Source: Shinella lacus
GTDB lineage: Bacteria; Pseudomonadota; Alphaproteobacteria; Rhizobiales; Rhizobiaceae
Assembly (NCBI RefSeq): GCF_010994755.1
Contig: NZ_WHSB02000001.1
Location: 806,001 to 870,000 of the forward strand
DNA length: 64,000 bases
Direction of reading: 5' to 3'
Both the position numbers and the translations under genes were made by a program. This document shows positions 8,611 to 16,773 of the stretch, piece by piece; the first letter of the stretch is position 1; every line of letters begins with the position of its first letter. The notes beneath the pieces were generated by a model. The model was not told the origin of the DNA, ran no database searches, and saw only the letters and a list, made by a program, of their open reading frames with translations.

Positions 8611-9636
8611 ATGAAAAAGACCCTTTCCCTCATGCTCTTCGCTGGCACGGCACTTGCCGCCCTGCCGGCACAGGCGGCCGGCGAACTCAACCTCATCTGC
8701 TCGGCGGACGTCGTCATCTGCGAGCAGATGAAGGGCGATTTCGAGAAGTCGCACAGCGACATCAAGGTGAACATGGTTCGCCTGTCCTCCGGCGAGACCT
8801 ATGCCAAGGTGCGTGCCGAAGCCCGCAACCCGAAGACGGATATCTGGTGGGCTGGCACCGGCGACCCGCATCTTCAGGCCGCCTCTGAAAATCTGACGCT
8901 GGAATACAAGTCGCCGAAGCTCGACGAGTTGAATGACTGGGCGAAGAGCCAGGCGGAAAGCTCCGGCTACAAGACGGTCGGCGTCTATGCCGGTGCGCTC
9001 GGCTGGGGCTACAACACGGAGATCTTCAAGTCGAAGGGCTTCAAGGAGCCGGTCTGCTGGGCCGACCTGCTGGCACCGGAACTGAAGGGCGAAATCCAGA
9101 TCGCCAATCCGAATTCGTCGGGCACCGCCTATACGGCGCTCGCCTCCCTCGTGCAGATCATGGGCGAGGACCCGGCCTTCGACTACCTCAAGAAGCTCAA
9201 CGACAACATCTCGCAATACACCAAGTCCGGCTCGGCACCCGTCAAGGCGGCGGCGCGCGGCGAGACGGCGCTTGGCATCGTCTTCGTGCACGATGCGGTG
9301 GCGCAGACGTCGGAAGGCTTCCCGGTCAAGTCGATCACGCCCTGCGAGGGCACCGGCTACGAAATCGGCTCCATGTCGATCATCAAGGGCGCCCGCAACC
9401 TCGACAATGCCAAGATCTGGTACGACTGGGCGCTGAGCGCGGAAGTCCAGTCGCGCATGAAGGATGCCAAGTCCTTCCAGCTTCCGTCCAACAAGAACGC
9501 TGAAATCCCCAAGGAAGCCCCGCGCTTCGAGGACATCAAGCTGATCGACTACGACTTCAAGACCTATGGCGACCCGGAAAAGCGCAAGGCGCTGCTGGAG
9601 CGTTGGGATCGTGAAGTCGGCGCGGTCGCCAACTGA
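8611..9636 (+). CDS. periplasmic binding protein of AfuA/Fe3+-type ABC importer (copy 2)
   Basis: ATG 8611 is preceded by an AGGAGG-type site and begins a clean signal peptide (MKKTLSLMLFAGTALAALPA); the frame upstream to 8560 is not part of it. The 341-residue product is a tandem paralogue of the preceding protein and shares the segments NPNSSGTAY, SGSAPVKAAARGE and CEGTGYEIGSMSIIKGA. Having two binding proteins for one permease suggests two ligands, two affinities, or a signalling role for one of them with the neighbouring kinase. A strong hairpin after the stop probably lets this gene be expressed above the permease. Confidence 0.87.
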   Translation: MKKTLSLMLFAGTALAALPAQAAGELNLICSADVVICEQMKGDFEKSHSDIKVNMVRLSSGETYAKVRAEARNPKTDIWWAGTGDPHLQAASENLTLEYKSPKLDELNDWAKSQAESSGYKTVGVYAGALGWGYNTEIFKSKGFKEPVCWADLLAPELKGEIQIANPNSSGTAYTALASLVQIMGEDPAFDYLKKLNDNISQYTKSGSAPVKAAARGETALGIVFVHDAVAQTSEGFPVKSITPCEGTGYEIGSMSIIKGARNLDNAKIWYDWALSAEVQSRMKDAKSFQLPSNKNAEIPKEAPRFEDIKLIDYDFKTYGDPEKRKALLERWDREVGAVAN

Positions 9637-9658
9637 CGCTCTATCTCTTTGTTTTCAC

Positions 9659-9702
9659 GCAATTCCGGACGCAAAACCGCGACGCGCTTTTGCTGGAATT
9701 GC
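9659..9702. repeat. imperfect 44-bp palindrome (rhizobial-type intergenic repeat)
   Basis: Arms GCAATTCC and GCAAAA on the left are mirrored by TTTTGC and GGAATTGC on the right around a GC-rich centre. I recall similar palindromes recurring between genes in Rhizobiaceae; copy number cannot be checked from this window. It sits directly before a second hairpin. Confidence 0.5.
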
Positions 9703-9709
9703 TCTAAGC

Positions 9710-9741
9710 GGCGGCGCCCGTCTCCTCCGGGCGCCGCCTTT
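9710..9741 (+). terminator. strong hairpin after the second binding-protein gene
   Basis: A perfect 11-bp GC stem (GGCGGCGCCCG at 9710-9720 with CGGGCGCCGCC at 9728-9738) and a 7-base loop are followed by TTT. This fits a partial terminator or RNA-stabilising loop that raises binding-protein mRNA over the downstream permease. Confidence 0.65.
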
Positions 9742-9771
9742 CCCCAAACAGCAATGACAGCGAGGTCGGCC

Positions 9772-11994
9772 ATGACGCATGGCAATCGCAGGCTGGACAT
9801 GGTCCTGATCCTGGGCGCGGTCGCTTTGACCCTTCTGCCCTGGTATCGGATCGAGGGCGGCTTTTTCGGGTTCGGCTGGCTCGCCGGTTTTCCCCTCTCT
9901 TCCGAGGCGGCACCCAACCTATTGCAGATAGCCGTGCATGGCCGGCTTTGGCTTGCCGGTGCCGTGCTTCTCTTCCTCATCGCCGGTGTGGCGCGCGGCA
10001 TGGCGGACCCGATGCGCCGCGGCGCCGTGCTGGCATGGGTGGGGGCACTCGGCGTGCTGTTCCTCTCGCTGCAAGGCCTCGCCATCAGCCTTACCGGCTG
10101 GACATGGACGATCAGCGAAACGCTCTTCGGGCCACTTTCCGACGGCCAGTCGTCGATGGGCGCGGGCGCCGTTCTTTCTGCGGTCTCCTTCGTCCTGCTC
10201 TTTGCCTTCGGTCTTGCCGAACGCGGCGTGATGAAGGGGGATGCCTTCGTCGTCAGCTCGATTTCGCTGCTCGTCTTCCTCGTCGCCGTCTTCGTCTTCT
10301 ACCCGATCGGCAGCATGTTCATCGGTGCGGTGCAGGACTTCGACGGCTCGTTCAATCCGGACAATTTCATTCGCAACATGCAGGATCCCGGCATCTGGAG
10401 CCTCGGCTGCCTGACCGGCGGTACGCGTTGCGGCGTGGCGTGGCGTACGCTGTGGCTCGCCATCATGACCGGCCTCGGCTCGACCCTGCTCGGCCTGGCC
10501 TTCGCGCTCGTCGCCACCCGCACACGGTTCCCCTACAAGAAGGGCCTGCGCCTGCTGACCATCCTGCCGATCATCACGCCGCCCTTCGTGATCGGCCTCG
10601 CGCTGACGCTGCTCTTCGGCCGCGCCGGCGTCATCACGCAGGGCCTTTCCGACCTCTTCGGCATCGAGCCGGGCCGCTGGCTCTATGGCCTCACCGGCAT
10701 CTGGATCGCGCAGGTCCTGTCCTTCACGCCGATCTCCTTCCTCGTGCTGATTGGCGTCGTCGAGGGTGTCAGCCCGTCGATGGAGGAAGCTTCGCAAACG
10801 CTTCGCGCCGACCGCTGGCGCACCTTCTGGCGCGTCTCGCTGCCACTGATGAAGCCGGGCCTCGCCAACGCCTTCCTCATCGGCTTCATCGAGAGCATGG
10901 CCGACTTCGGCAATCCGCTGGTGCTCGGCGGCAGCCATGGCGTGCTCTCGACGGAAATCTTCTTCGCGGTCGTCGGCTCGCAGAACGATCCGTCGCGCGC
11001 CGCCGTGCTCGCCACCGTCCTCCTGTGCTTCACGCTCTCGGCCTTCCTTGCCCAGCGCCTGTGGCTCTCCGGCAAGAACTTCGCGACCGTGACGGGCAAG
11101 GGCGACAGCGGCGCGCACATCGCGCTCCCCCGCGGCGTCTCGATCGGCGTGCACGCCCTTGTGATACCGTGGGGCCTCTTCACGCTCGTCATCTACGGCA
11201 TGATCCTCGTCGGCGGCTTCGTGAAGACCTGGGGGCTCGACAATTCCCTGACCCTAGACCATTACGCAAAGGCCTTCTCTATCAGCTTCGAGGGCGGGAT
11301 TGCCTGGACGGGCGTCGCCTGGAACTCCTTCTGGACGACGATGGAGATCGCGCTGATCTCCGCACCGCTGACGGCCATCGTCGGCCTGCTGACGGCCTAC
11401 ATCATCGTGCGCCAGAAATTCGCCGGCAAGAACGCCTTCGAGTTCGCCCTCATGATGAGCTTCGCCATTCCCGGCACGGTCATCGGCGTCAGCTACATCA
11501 TGGCCTTCAACCTGCCGCCGCTCGAAATGACCGGCTCGGCGCTGATCCTGATCGCCTGCTTCGTCTTCCGCAACATGCCGGTCGGCGTGCGCGGCGGCAT
11601 CGCGGCAATGAGCCAGCTCGACAAGAGCCTGGACGAGGCTTCGCTGACGCTCAGGGCCAACAGCTTCCGCACGATCCGCAAGGTCATCCTGCCGCTGCTC
11701 CGCCCCGCCATTACCGCCGCACTCGTCTATTCCTTCGTGCGCGCCATCACCTCGATCAGCGCCGTCATCTTCCTCGTTAGCGCCGAATACAACATGGCGA
11801 CCTCCTATATCGTCGGCCTCGTCGAGAATGGAGAATACGGCGTGGCGATCGCCTATTCCTCCATGCTGATCGTCGTGATGATCACGGTCATCAGCGGCTT
11901 CCAGCTTCTCGTGGGCGAACGCCGCCTCCGGCGCGAAAACCGCGTCGCCGGCGTCACCCCATCCGCTTCCTCCCATCAGGAGAAAATCGCATGA
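9772..11994 (+). CDS. fused double permease of Fe3+/AfuB-type ABC importer
   Basis: ATG 9772 gives 740 residues. An N-terminal portion with several hydrophobic segments is followed by two complete binding-protein-dependent permease domains. Each carries an EAA loop for the ATPase: EASQTLRADRWRTFWRVSLP in the first and EASLTLRANSFRTIRKVILP in the second. This two-in-one layout is normal for the FbpB/AfuB family. ATG 9754 is an alternative start. The stop overlaps the ATPase start (ATGA), so expression is coupled. It forms the inner-membrane channel for the ligand delivered by the two binding proteins. Confidence 0.9.
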   Translation: MTHGNRRLDMVLILGAVALTLLPWYRIEGGFFGFGWLAGFPLSSEAAPNLLQIAVHGRLWLAGAVLLFLIAGVARGMADPMRRGAVLAWVGALGVLFLSLQGLAISLTGWTWTISETLFGPLSDGQSSMGAGAVLSAVSFVLLFAFGLAERGVMKGDAFVVSSISLLVFLVAVFVFYPIGSMFIGAVQDFDGSFNPDNFIRNMQDPGIWSLGCLTGGTRCGVAWRTLWLAIMTGLGSTLLGLAFALVATRTRFPYKKGLRLLTILPIITPPFVIGLALTLLFGRAGVITQGLSDLFGIEPGRWLYGLTGIWIAQVLSFTPISFLVLIGVVEGVSPSMEEASQTLRADRWRTFWRVSLPLMKPGLANAFLIGFIESMADFGNPLVLGGSHGVLSTEIFFAVVGSQNDPSRAAVLATVLLCFTLSAFLAQRLWLSGKNFATVTGKGDSGAHIALPRGVSIGVHALVIPWGLFTLVIYGMILVGGFVKTWGLDNSLTLDHYAKAFSISFEGGIAWTGVAWNSFWTTMEIALISAPLTAIVGLLTAYIIVRQKFAGKNAFEFALMMSFAIPGTVIGVSYIMAFNLPPLEMTGSALILIACFVFRNMPVGVRGGIAAMSQLDKSLDEASLTLRANSFRTIRKVILPLLRPAITAALVYSFVRAITSISAVIFLVSAEYNMATSYIVGLVENGEYGVAIAYSSMLIVVMITVISGFQLLVGERRLRRENRVAGVTPSASSHQEKIA

Positions 11995-13052
11995 TCACCC
12001 CGAAAGCCGGTTCCGTCGTCTTCCAGAACGTGAAGAAGACGTTTGGCGCCTTCACCGCCATTCCCGACCTCTCGCTCACCATCGAGCCGGGCACGCTCGT
12101 CACCCTGCTCGGCCCGTCCGGCTGCGGCAAGACGACGACGCTGCGCATGCTGGCCGGCCTCGAACATCCGACGGCGGGGAAAATCCTCATCGGCGGCAAG
12201 GACGTCACCATGCTGCCCGCCAACGAGCGCGACGTTTCGATGGTGTTCCAGTCCTACGCGCTCTTTCCGCATCTGAGTTCGCTCGAAAACGTCGCCTACG
12301 GCCTCGAATCGTCGGGTCTTTCGCGTAAGGAAGCGCGGGAGAGAGCGGAGGAAGGGCTGGCGCTCGTCGGCCTCGCCGGCATGGGCCAGCGCCTGCCGGC
12401 CGAGCTTTCCGGCGGCCAGCAGCAGCGCGTCGCCGTCGCCCGCGCGCTGGTGCTGGAGCCGCAGGTCCTGTTGCTTGACGAACCCTTGTCGAACCTTGAT
12501 GCGCGCCTGCGCCGCCGGGTGCGCACGGAAATCCGAGAACTCCAGCAACGCCTCGGCTTCACCGCGGTCTATGTCACGCACGACCAGGACGAGGCGCTCG
12601 CCGTCTCCGACCGCATCATCATCATGAAGGACGGCGAGATCGCCCAGTCGGGCGCGCCGCGCGAGCTCTACGAGACGCCGGCCTCCTCCTTCATCGCCGA
12701 CTTCATGGGCGAGGCGAATGTGATTGCCTGCGAGGTGCTCGGCATCGACGGCAACGAGGCGCAGATCCGCGTCGGCGGCGTCGAGCATCGCGTGCCCGCC
12801 GGCAAAGCCAAGCTCGGGGCTGCAAGCCTGGCCGTGCGCCCCGGCGCCGTGACGCTTGCCGAAGGGCGTGGACCCGGTCTTGCCGGCCGCATTCTGCATT
12901 CGGCCTATCTCGGCGACCATGTCGAATACGAGGTCGAAACCGACGTCGGCACGCTCTTCATCGTCGATCACGCCGTCGACCGCATCCTTCCCGCCGCCTC
13001 CGACGCCACGCTCGGCTTCAAGACCCGCGGCATCGCCCTCATCAACGCCTGA
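11991..13052 (+). CDS. ABC importer ATP-binding protein (Fe3+/AfuC type)
   Basis: The 353-residue ATPase has Walker A GPSGCGKTT near residue 43, Q-loop MVFQSYALFPH, signature LSGGQQQR, Walker B VLLLDEPLSNLD, switch YVTHDQDEA and a C-terminal TOBE-like domain. All catalytic residues are intact. It starts inside the permease stop codon and is followed after 18 bases by the phosphatase gene, completing the importer operon 7470-13871. Confidence 0.93.
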   Translation: MITPKAGSVVFQNVKKTFGAFTAIPDLSLTIEPGTLVTLLGPSGCGKTTTLRMLAGLEHPTAGKILIGGKDVTMLPANERDVSMVFQSYALFPHLSSLENVAYGLESSGLSRKEARERAEEGLALVGLAGMGQRLPAELSGGQQQRVAVARALVLEPQVLLLDEPLSNLDARLRRRVRTEIRELQQRLGFTAVYVTHDQDEALAVSDRIIIMKDGEIAQSGAPRELYETPASSFIADFMGEANVIACEVLGIDGNEAQIRVGGVEHRVPAGKAKLGAASLAVRPGAVTLAEGRGPGLAGRILHSAYLGDHVEYEVETDVGTLFIVDHAVDRILPAASDATLGFKTRGIALINA

Positions 13053-13070
13053 TATTGCAAGGAATATGGA

Positions 13071-13871
13071 ATGACATCGCAAGAAACCGGACTGGACAGA
13101 CGCTTCGTCCTCGCCAAGGCCATCGCCCAGGAGGCCGGCGCCATGGCGCTGGATTATTTCAACCGGCGCGATTCCCTGGTGATCGAGACCAAGCGCGATT
13201 TGCAGGACGTCGTCTCGATCGCCGATCGCAACGTCGAGCAACTGATCCGCCAGCGCGTCGAGGCGACGTTCCCGGAAGACGGCTTCCTCGGCGAGGAATT
13301 CGGCCATACGCCGGGAACCTCCGGCTACACCTGGGTCGTCGACCCGATCGACGGCACCGCGCCCTTCGTCAACGGCATGCCGAACTGGTGCGTCTCGATC
13401 GCGGTGCTGCACGACAATACGCCGGTCATCGGCGTCATCGGCGCACCCTGCCACAACGAACTCTACACGGCAGCAAGCGGCAAGGGCGCCAAGCTCAATG
13501 GCAGGGTGCTGACGCTCGACCCCTCCCGCACGATCCAGAACGCCATGACCGGCATCGGCGCCAACAGCTATGTGACGCCGGAAAGGGTGGGCGACATCGT
13601 CAGCCAGCTGCTCCATGCCGGCGGCAATTTCGTGCGCAACGGCTCCGGCGCGCTGATGCTCGCCTATGTCGCCGCGGGCCGGCTGGTCGGCTATTACGAA
13701 CCCTATATGCATGCTTGGGATTGCCTTGCAGGCTACTGCCTCGTGAAAGAGGCCGGCGGCTGGTATCACCCCTTCCCGACGCAAGGCGAGGGGCTGACCA
13801 AGGGCGCACCGGTCGTCGCGGCCGGACTGGGCGCGCGGGCCGAGCTCGAAAAATTGGCAGGCTTGGCCTGA
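13071..13871 (+). CDS. inositol monophosphatase-family phosphatase
   Basis: The 266-residue protein carries the metal-binding motifs of the Mg2+-dependent, Li+-sensitive phosphatase family: EE after FLG (GEEFG), WVVDPIDGT near 86-94, and HAWDCLAGY near the C-terminus. Family members hydrolyse inositol phosphates, histidinol phosphate, fructose bisphosphate or PAP; the sequence alone does not choose. Placement as the last gene of an AfuABC-type operon suggests that it dephosphorylates the imported ligand in the cytoplasm (inference). Start ATG 13071 follows an AAGGAATATGG ribosome-site region. Confidence 0.88.
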   Translation: MTSQETGLDRRFVLAKAIAQEAGAMALDYFNRRDSLVIETKRDLQDVVSIADRNVEQLIRQRVEATFPEDGFLGEEFGHTPGTSGYTWVVDPIDGTAPFVNGMPNWCVSIAVLHDNTPVIGVIGAPCHNELYTAASGKGAKLNGRVLTLDPSRTIQNAMTGIGANSYVTPERVGDIVSQLLHAGGNFVRNGSGALMLAYVAAGRLVGYYEPYMHAWDCLAGYCLVKEAGGWYHPFPTQGEGLTKGAPVVAAGLGARAELEKLAGLA

Positions 13872-13912
13872 CGCTTCCCATCCATCGATAGCAATGCCTG
13901 CTGCAACTTGCG

Positions 13913-13934
13913 CGCCGCCGCCCCGTCGGCGGCG
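13913..13934 (+). terminator. GC-rich hairpin downstream of the importer operon
   Basis: An 8-bp stem CGCCGCCG / CGGCGGCG with a 6-base loop begins about 40 bases after the phosphatase stop. There is no T-run, so it may be a Rho-dependent or stabilising structure rather than a classic terminator. Confidence 0.4.
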
Positions 13935-14118
13935 TAAGCGCGTGCCGACCAGCCGCGGCCGCGCGACGCCCTGAAAACAATCTGGCCATGCAGCAGCCCG
14001 ATACCACCTCCTCGACTCCGTATAGGCTATATTGCCCGCTGGTAGGGGTGTGAAAATGTGGTACCCTTTTGCCATAATCGAGTGCGAAAATGCGCTTTGA
14101 CTGAATCTGGGAGGGTTC

Positions 14119-14598
14119 ATGGTCGAGATATTTTCGAAGCAGGACGGACCGCGTCGGGAGGACGCGCAAGTCAGACGGCTGATAGAACAGAACCGCGGCG
14201 TCATCACGAAACTCGCCGATCACTTCAGTGGGGGCCTCTACTCGGAATCGAAAAAGCCGAAGATCGGCCCGCAGGCGGAAGGCCTCATCATCCATATCGG
14301 CGGTACGGCACCGGTCCACGCACCGGAGCCGAAAATCCGCGTGACCGCCAACGGCCGCGTCATCGCCGTCGATGTCGGCACCGGGCGGCAGCTGCACCAC
14401 TTTGGCAATCTTCGCAGCGAAGACGGCGTGACGATGTTTGCCTTAGCAACGAAGGCCAATGGTTTCATCGCACCGCTCGATGACACGATGGCCGAGGCGC
14501 TGTCGGATATGAATGACGTTCCCGTCGGGGCGTCCTACGGAACCGCAGACCTGGCGGCCGACATCGGCCTGCGGCTTAGCATTCCTCCCGAGACGTGA
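14119..14598 (+). CDS. hypothetical protein, 159 residues
   Basis: A GGGAGG site lies 4 bases before ATG 14119. The product has no signal peptide or membrane segment. It is a mixed-charge N-terminal half followed by a probable beta-rich half (GLIIHIGG, KIRVTANGRVIAVDVG, DGVTMFALATKANGFIAPLD). I do not recognise a family. It is a stand-alone gene between the importer operon and the sigma-54 activator, with about 250 bases of upstream non-coding DNA. Confidence 0.65.
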   Translation: MVEIFSKQDGPRREDAQVRRLIEQNRGVITKLADHFSGGLYSESKKPKIGPQAEGLIIHIGGTAPVHAPEPKIRVTANGRVIAVDVGTGRQLHHFGNLRSEDGVTMFALATKANGFIAPLDDTMAEALSDMNDVPVGASYGTADLAADIGLRLSIPPET

Positions 14599-14663
14599 GG
14601 ACGAGGCGCACGCCTCCATCCGCGTAGACCCGTTTTGGCGTCAAGTTCCCTCGAACGTGGAAT

Positions 14664-16724
14664 GTGAACAGCCGTATGAACCGAGATGTAAACACGCCGC
14701 GACATTCCGCGAAGGGCCGCCTTCCCGCGGCCGGCGATGTGATGCTGATGTCCGCCTATGACGAGCGCGTCACGATGCGCGCGTGGGAATCGCTGCTGGA
14801 GGGCCGGAACCCCTCCAACCGATCCTCGCTGCCCGTGCGCTCGACGATCAACGATTCCTGGCAGCGCTGCGCCACGGGCGGTATCGACGCCCAGCGAAAC
14901 GAGGCGCCGATCGAAACGGACAAGGATGCGGTCGAAGCCTTGGCGAGAAGCAGGCCGGAGCTGCTGGCCGCCGCCCGCCGCCCCTTCCGGGCGATCGGCA
15001 AGCTTTTGGACGGCACGGGCGCGATGCTGATGCTCGCCGACGGTGAAGGCGTCCTGATCGACGTCATCGGCGACAAGAAGACCATCTCCGACGGGATGGA
15101 CATTCATCTCGGCGTCGGCGGAAAATGGACGGAAGATGTTGTCGGGACCAACGGCATAGGGACTGCCCTTTGGACCGGGGAGCCGGTCTTCGTCCATGCC
15201 GCCGAACATTTTTGCGCCGGCATAAAAGCCTGGACCTGCGCCGGGGCGCCCATTCGCGATCCTTATGACGGCAAAGTCATCGGGGTCGTCGACCTGTCGG
15301 GCTATCCCGATATTTTCCGGCCACATAACATCGCCCTCGTGACGGCGGCCGCGCGGGAAATCGAGCAGGCACTCGCCGACGCGCAGAACGAAGAGCGGAC
15401 GCGGTTGCTCGAAGCCTTCATTGCGTCGGCGAGCCGCTATCGCTCGAACGATGGCGTCATGATCATCGATCGCCATGGCCGCGCCATCTACAGCAGCAAT
15501 GTGCCGGCTGCGGAAAGAAAGCGCGTCGGCGACATGATCCGCGGCGGCCCGGAGAGCTGTCGGTTGCCGGAGCTGAGCAACTCCGGCTTTCTCGACAGCA
15601 TCGTCACCACGCTGCCCAAGGATATGCAATCCTGCCACATCTGCCCGCTGGAGCTGGATGGCGACGTGCGCGGCGCGGCCTTCGTGTTTCCCAAGAGCGA
15701 CGACAGCAGGACCGTCGCGATCGGCAGCAGAATTGCGTCACAGCAGGTCAAGGACGAAAGCGCGCTCATCATCGGGGAGAGCCCGGCCTTGCGCGCGGCC
15801 GTCGATATCGCCTGCAAGATCGGCGAGACGGAAGACGTCACATCGCTCTTGATCGAAGGGGAAACAGGCGTCGGCAAGGAACTCTTCGCCCGGCTCATCC
15901 ACGCCGCCAGCCGCAAATCGGCGAACAATCCCTTCATCGCGCTCAACTGCGGCGCCGTCACCAAGGAGCTCTTCGGCAGCGAGCTGTTCGGCCATGTCGG
16001 CGGCGCGTTCACGGGCGCATCCCGCGAGGGCAAGCCCGGCGTCTTCGAGCTTGCCAGCGGCGGCGTCCTCAGCCTCGATGAAATCGGCGAGATGCCGCTC
16101 GACATGCAGCCCTTCCTGTTGCGCGTGCTCGAAGAGCGGGCAGTCAACCGACTGGGCGACAGCCGGCTGCGGCCGGTCGACGTGCGGCTTGTCGCCTCCA
16201 CGAACCGCGATCTCAAGGTGGAAGTCGCAAACGGTCGCTTCCGCAAGGACCTGTTCTACCGGATCAGCACGGTCTCCATCTGCGTTCCGCCACTGAGAGA
16301 GCGCGGCAGCGACAGTCTGCTGCTGATCGAGCATTTCAACCGCAAACTGGCGGATCGCAGGGCAAGCCCGCCGCTGCGCTTCTCGAACCAAGCCCTCGAC
16401 GCCCTGCTCGCCTATCGCTGGCCGGGCAATGTGCGCGAGCTGCGCAACCTCGTCGAACGGCTGCACCTGCTCTCGAACACCGGGCTGGTGGGGCTTGAGG
16501 ATTTGCCCTCCGATGTGACCGAACCGGCGCAGGACCGGACCACGCCCCAGACGGATGCAACCGACGCCGTCTTCAGCCTCGAAGATGCGGAACGCCAGGC
16601 GATCCGCTCTGCGCTAAGGGCCGAACACGGCAATCTCAGCAAGGTTGCCCAGCGCCTCGGCGTGTCACGGCCGACGCTCTACCGCAAGCTTGAGCAATTC
16701 GGCATCAAGCGCGGTTTCATCTGA
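14664..16724 (+). CDS. AcoR-type sigma-54-dependent activator, probable regulator of the diiron monooxygenase
   Basis: The 686-residue protein has an N-terminal GAF-like sensor at about 85-245 and a central AAA+ domain with Walker A GETGVGKE 399-406, intact GAFTGA loop 447-452 and Walker B VLSLDE near 468-473. A Fis-type helix-turn-helix lies at the C-terminus (NLSKVAQRLGVSRPTLYRKL). The intact GAFTGA predicts real contact with RNA polymerase-sigma54. It converges on the monooxygenase operon, whose promoter at 24979-24994 is sigma-54 type. Homologous activators (MimR, AcoR) control such operons elsewhere. The start is GTG 14664 or ATG 14676; neither has a strong ribosome site. Confidence 0.88.
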   Translation: MNSRMNRDVNTPRHSAKGRLPAAGDVMLMSAYDERVTMRAWESLLEGRNPSNRSSLPVRSTINDSWQRCATGGIDAQRNEAPIETDKDAVEALARSRPELLAAARRPFRAIGKLLDGTGAMLMLADGEGVLIDVIGDKKTISDGMDIHLGVGGKWTEDVVGTNGIGTALWTGEPVFVHAAEHFCAGIKAWTCAGAPIRDPYDGKVIGVVDLSGYPDIFRPHNIALVTAAAREIEQALADAQNEERTRLLEAFIASASRYRSNDGVMIIDRHGRAIYSSNVPAAERKRVGDMIRGGPESCRLPELSNSGFLDSIVTTLPKDMQSCHICPLELDGDVRGAAFVFPKSDDSRTVAIGSRIASQQVKDESALIIGESPALRAAVDIACKIGETEDVTSLLIEGETGVGKELFARLIHAASRKSANNPFIALNCGAVTKELFGSELFGHVGGAFTGASREGKPGVFELASGGVLSLDEIGEMPLDMQPFLLRVLEERAVNRLGDSRLRPVDVRLVASTNRDLKVEVANGRFRKDLFYRISTVSICVPPLRERGSDSLLLIEHFNRKLADRRASPPLRFSNQALDALLAYRWPGNVRELRNLVERLHLLSNTGLVGLEDLPSDVTEPAQDRTTPQTDATDAVFSLEDAERQAIRSALRAEHGNLSKVAQRLGVSRPTLYRKLEQFGIKRGFI

Positions 16725-16729
16725 ATAAG

Positions 16730-16763
16730 GACACCCTGCGGCAATCGCTTGCCGCAGGGTGTC
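16730..16763. terminator. bidirectional hairpin between the activator and chaperonin genes
   Basis: A perfect 15-bp stem (GACACCCTGCGGCAA at 16730-16744 with TTGCCGCAGGGTGTC at 16749-16763) has a TCGC loop. It lies exactly between convergent stop codons, as expected for a shared terminator. Confidence 0.75.
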
Positions 16764-16773
16764 ACGCCATCCG

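Noticed and set aside
7470-13052. Straightforward ferric-iron importer annotation
   Set aside because: Family resemblance allows it, but the phosphatase and two-component system point to an organophosphate ligand; left open rather than asserted.
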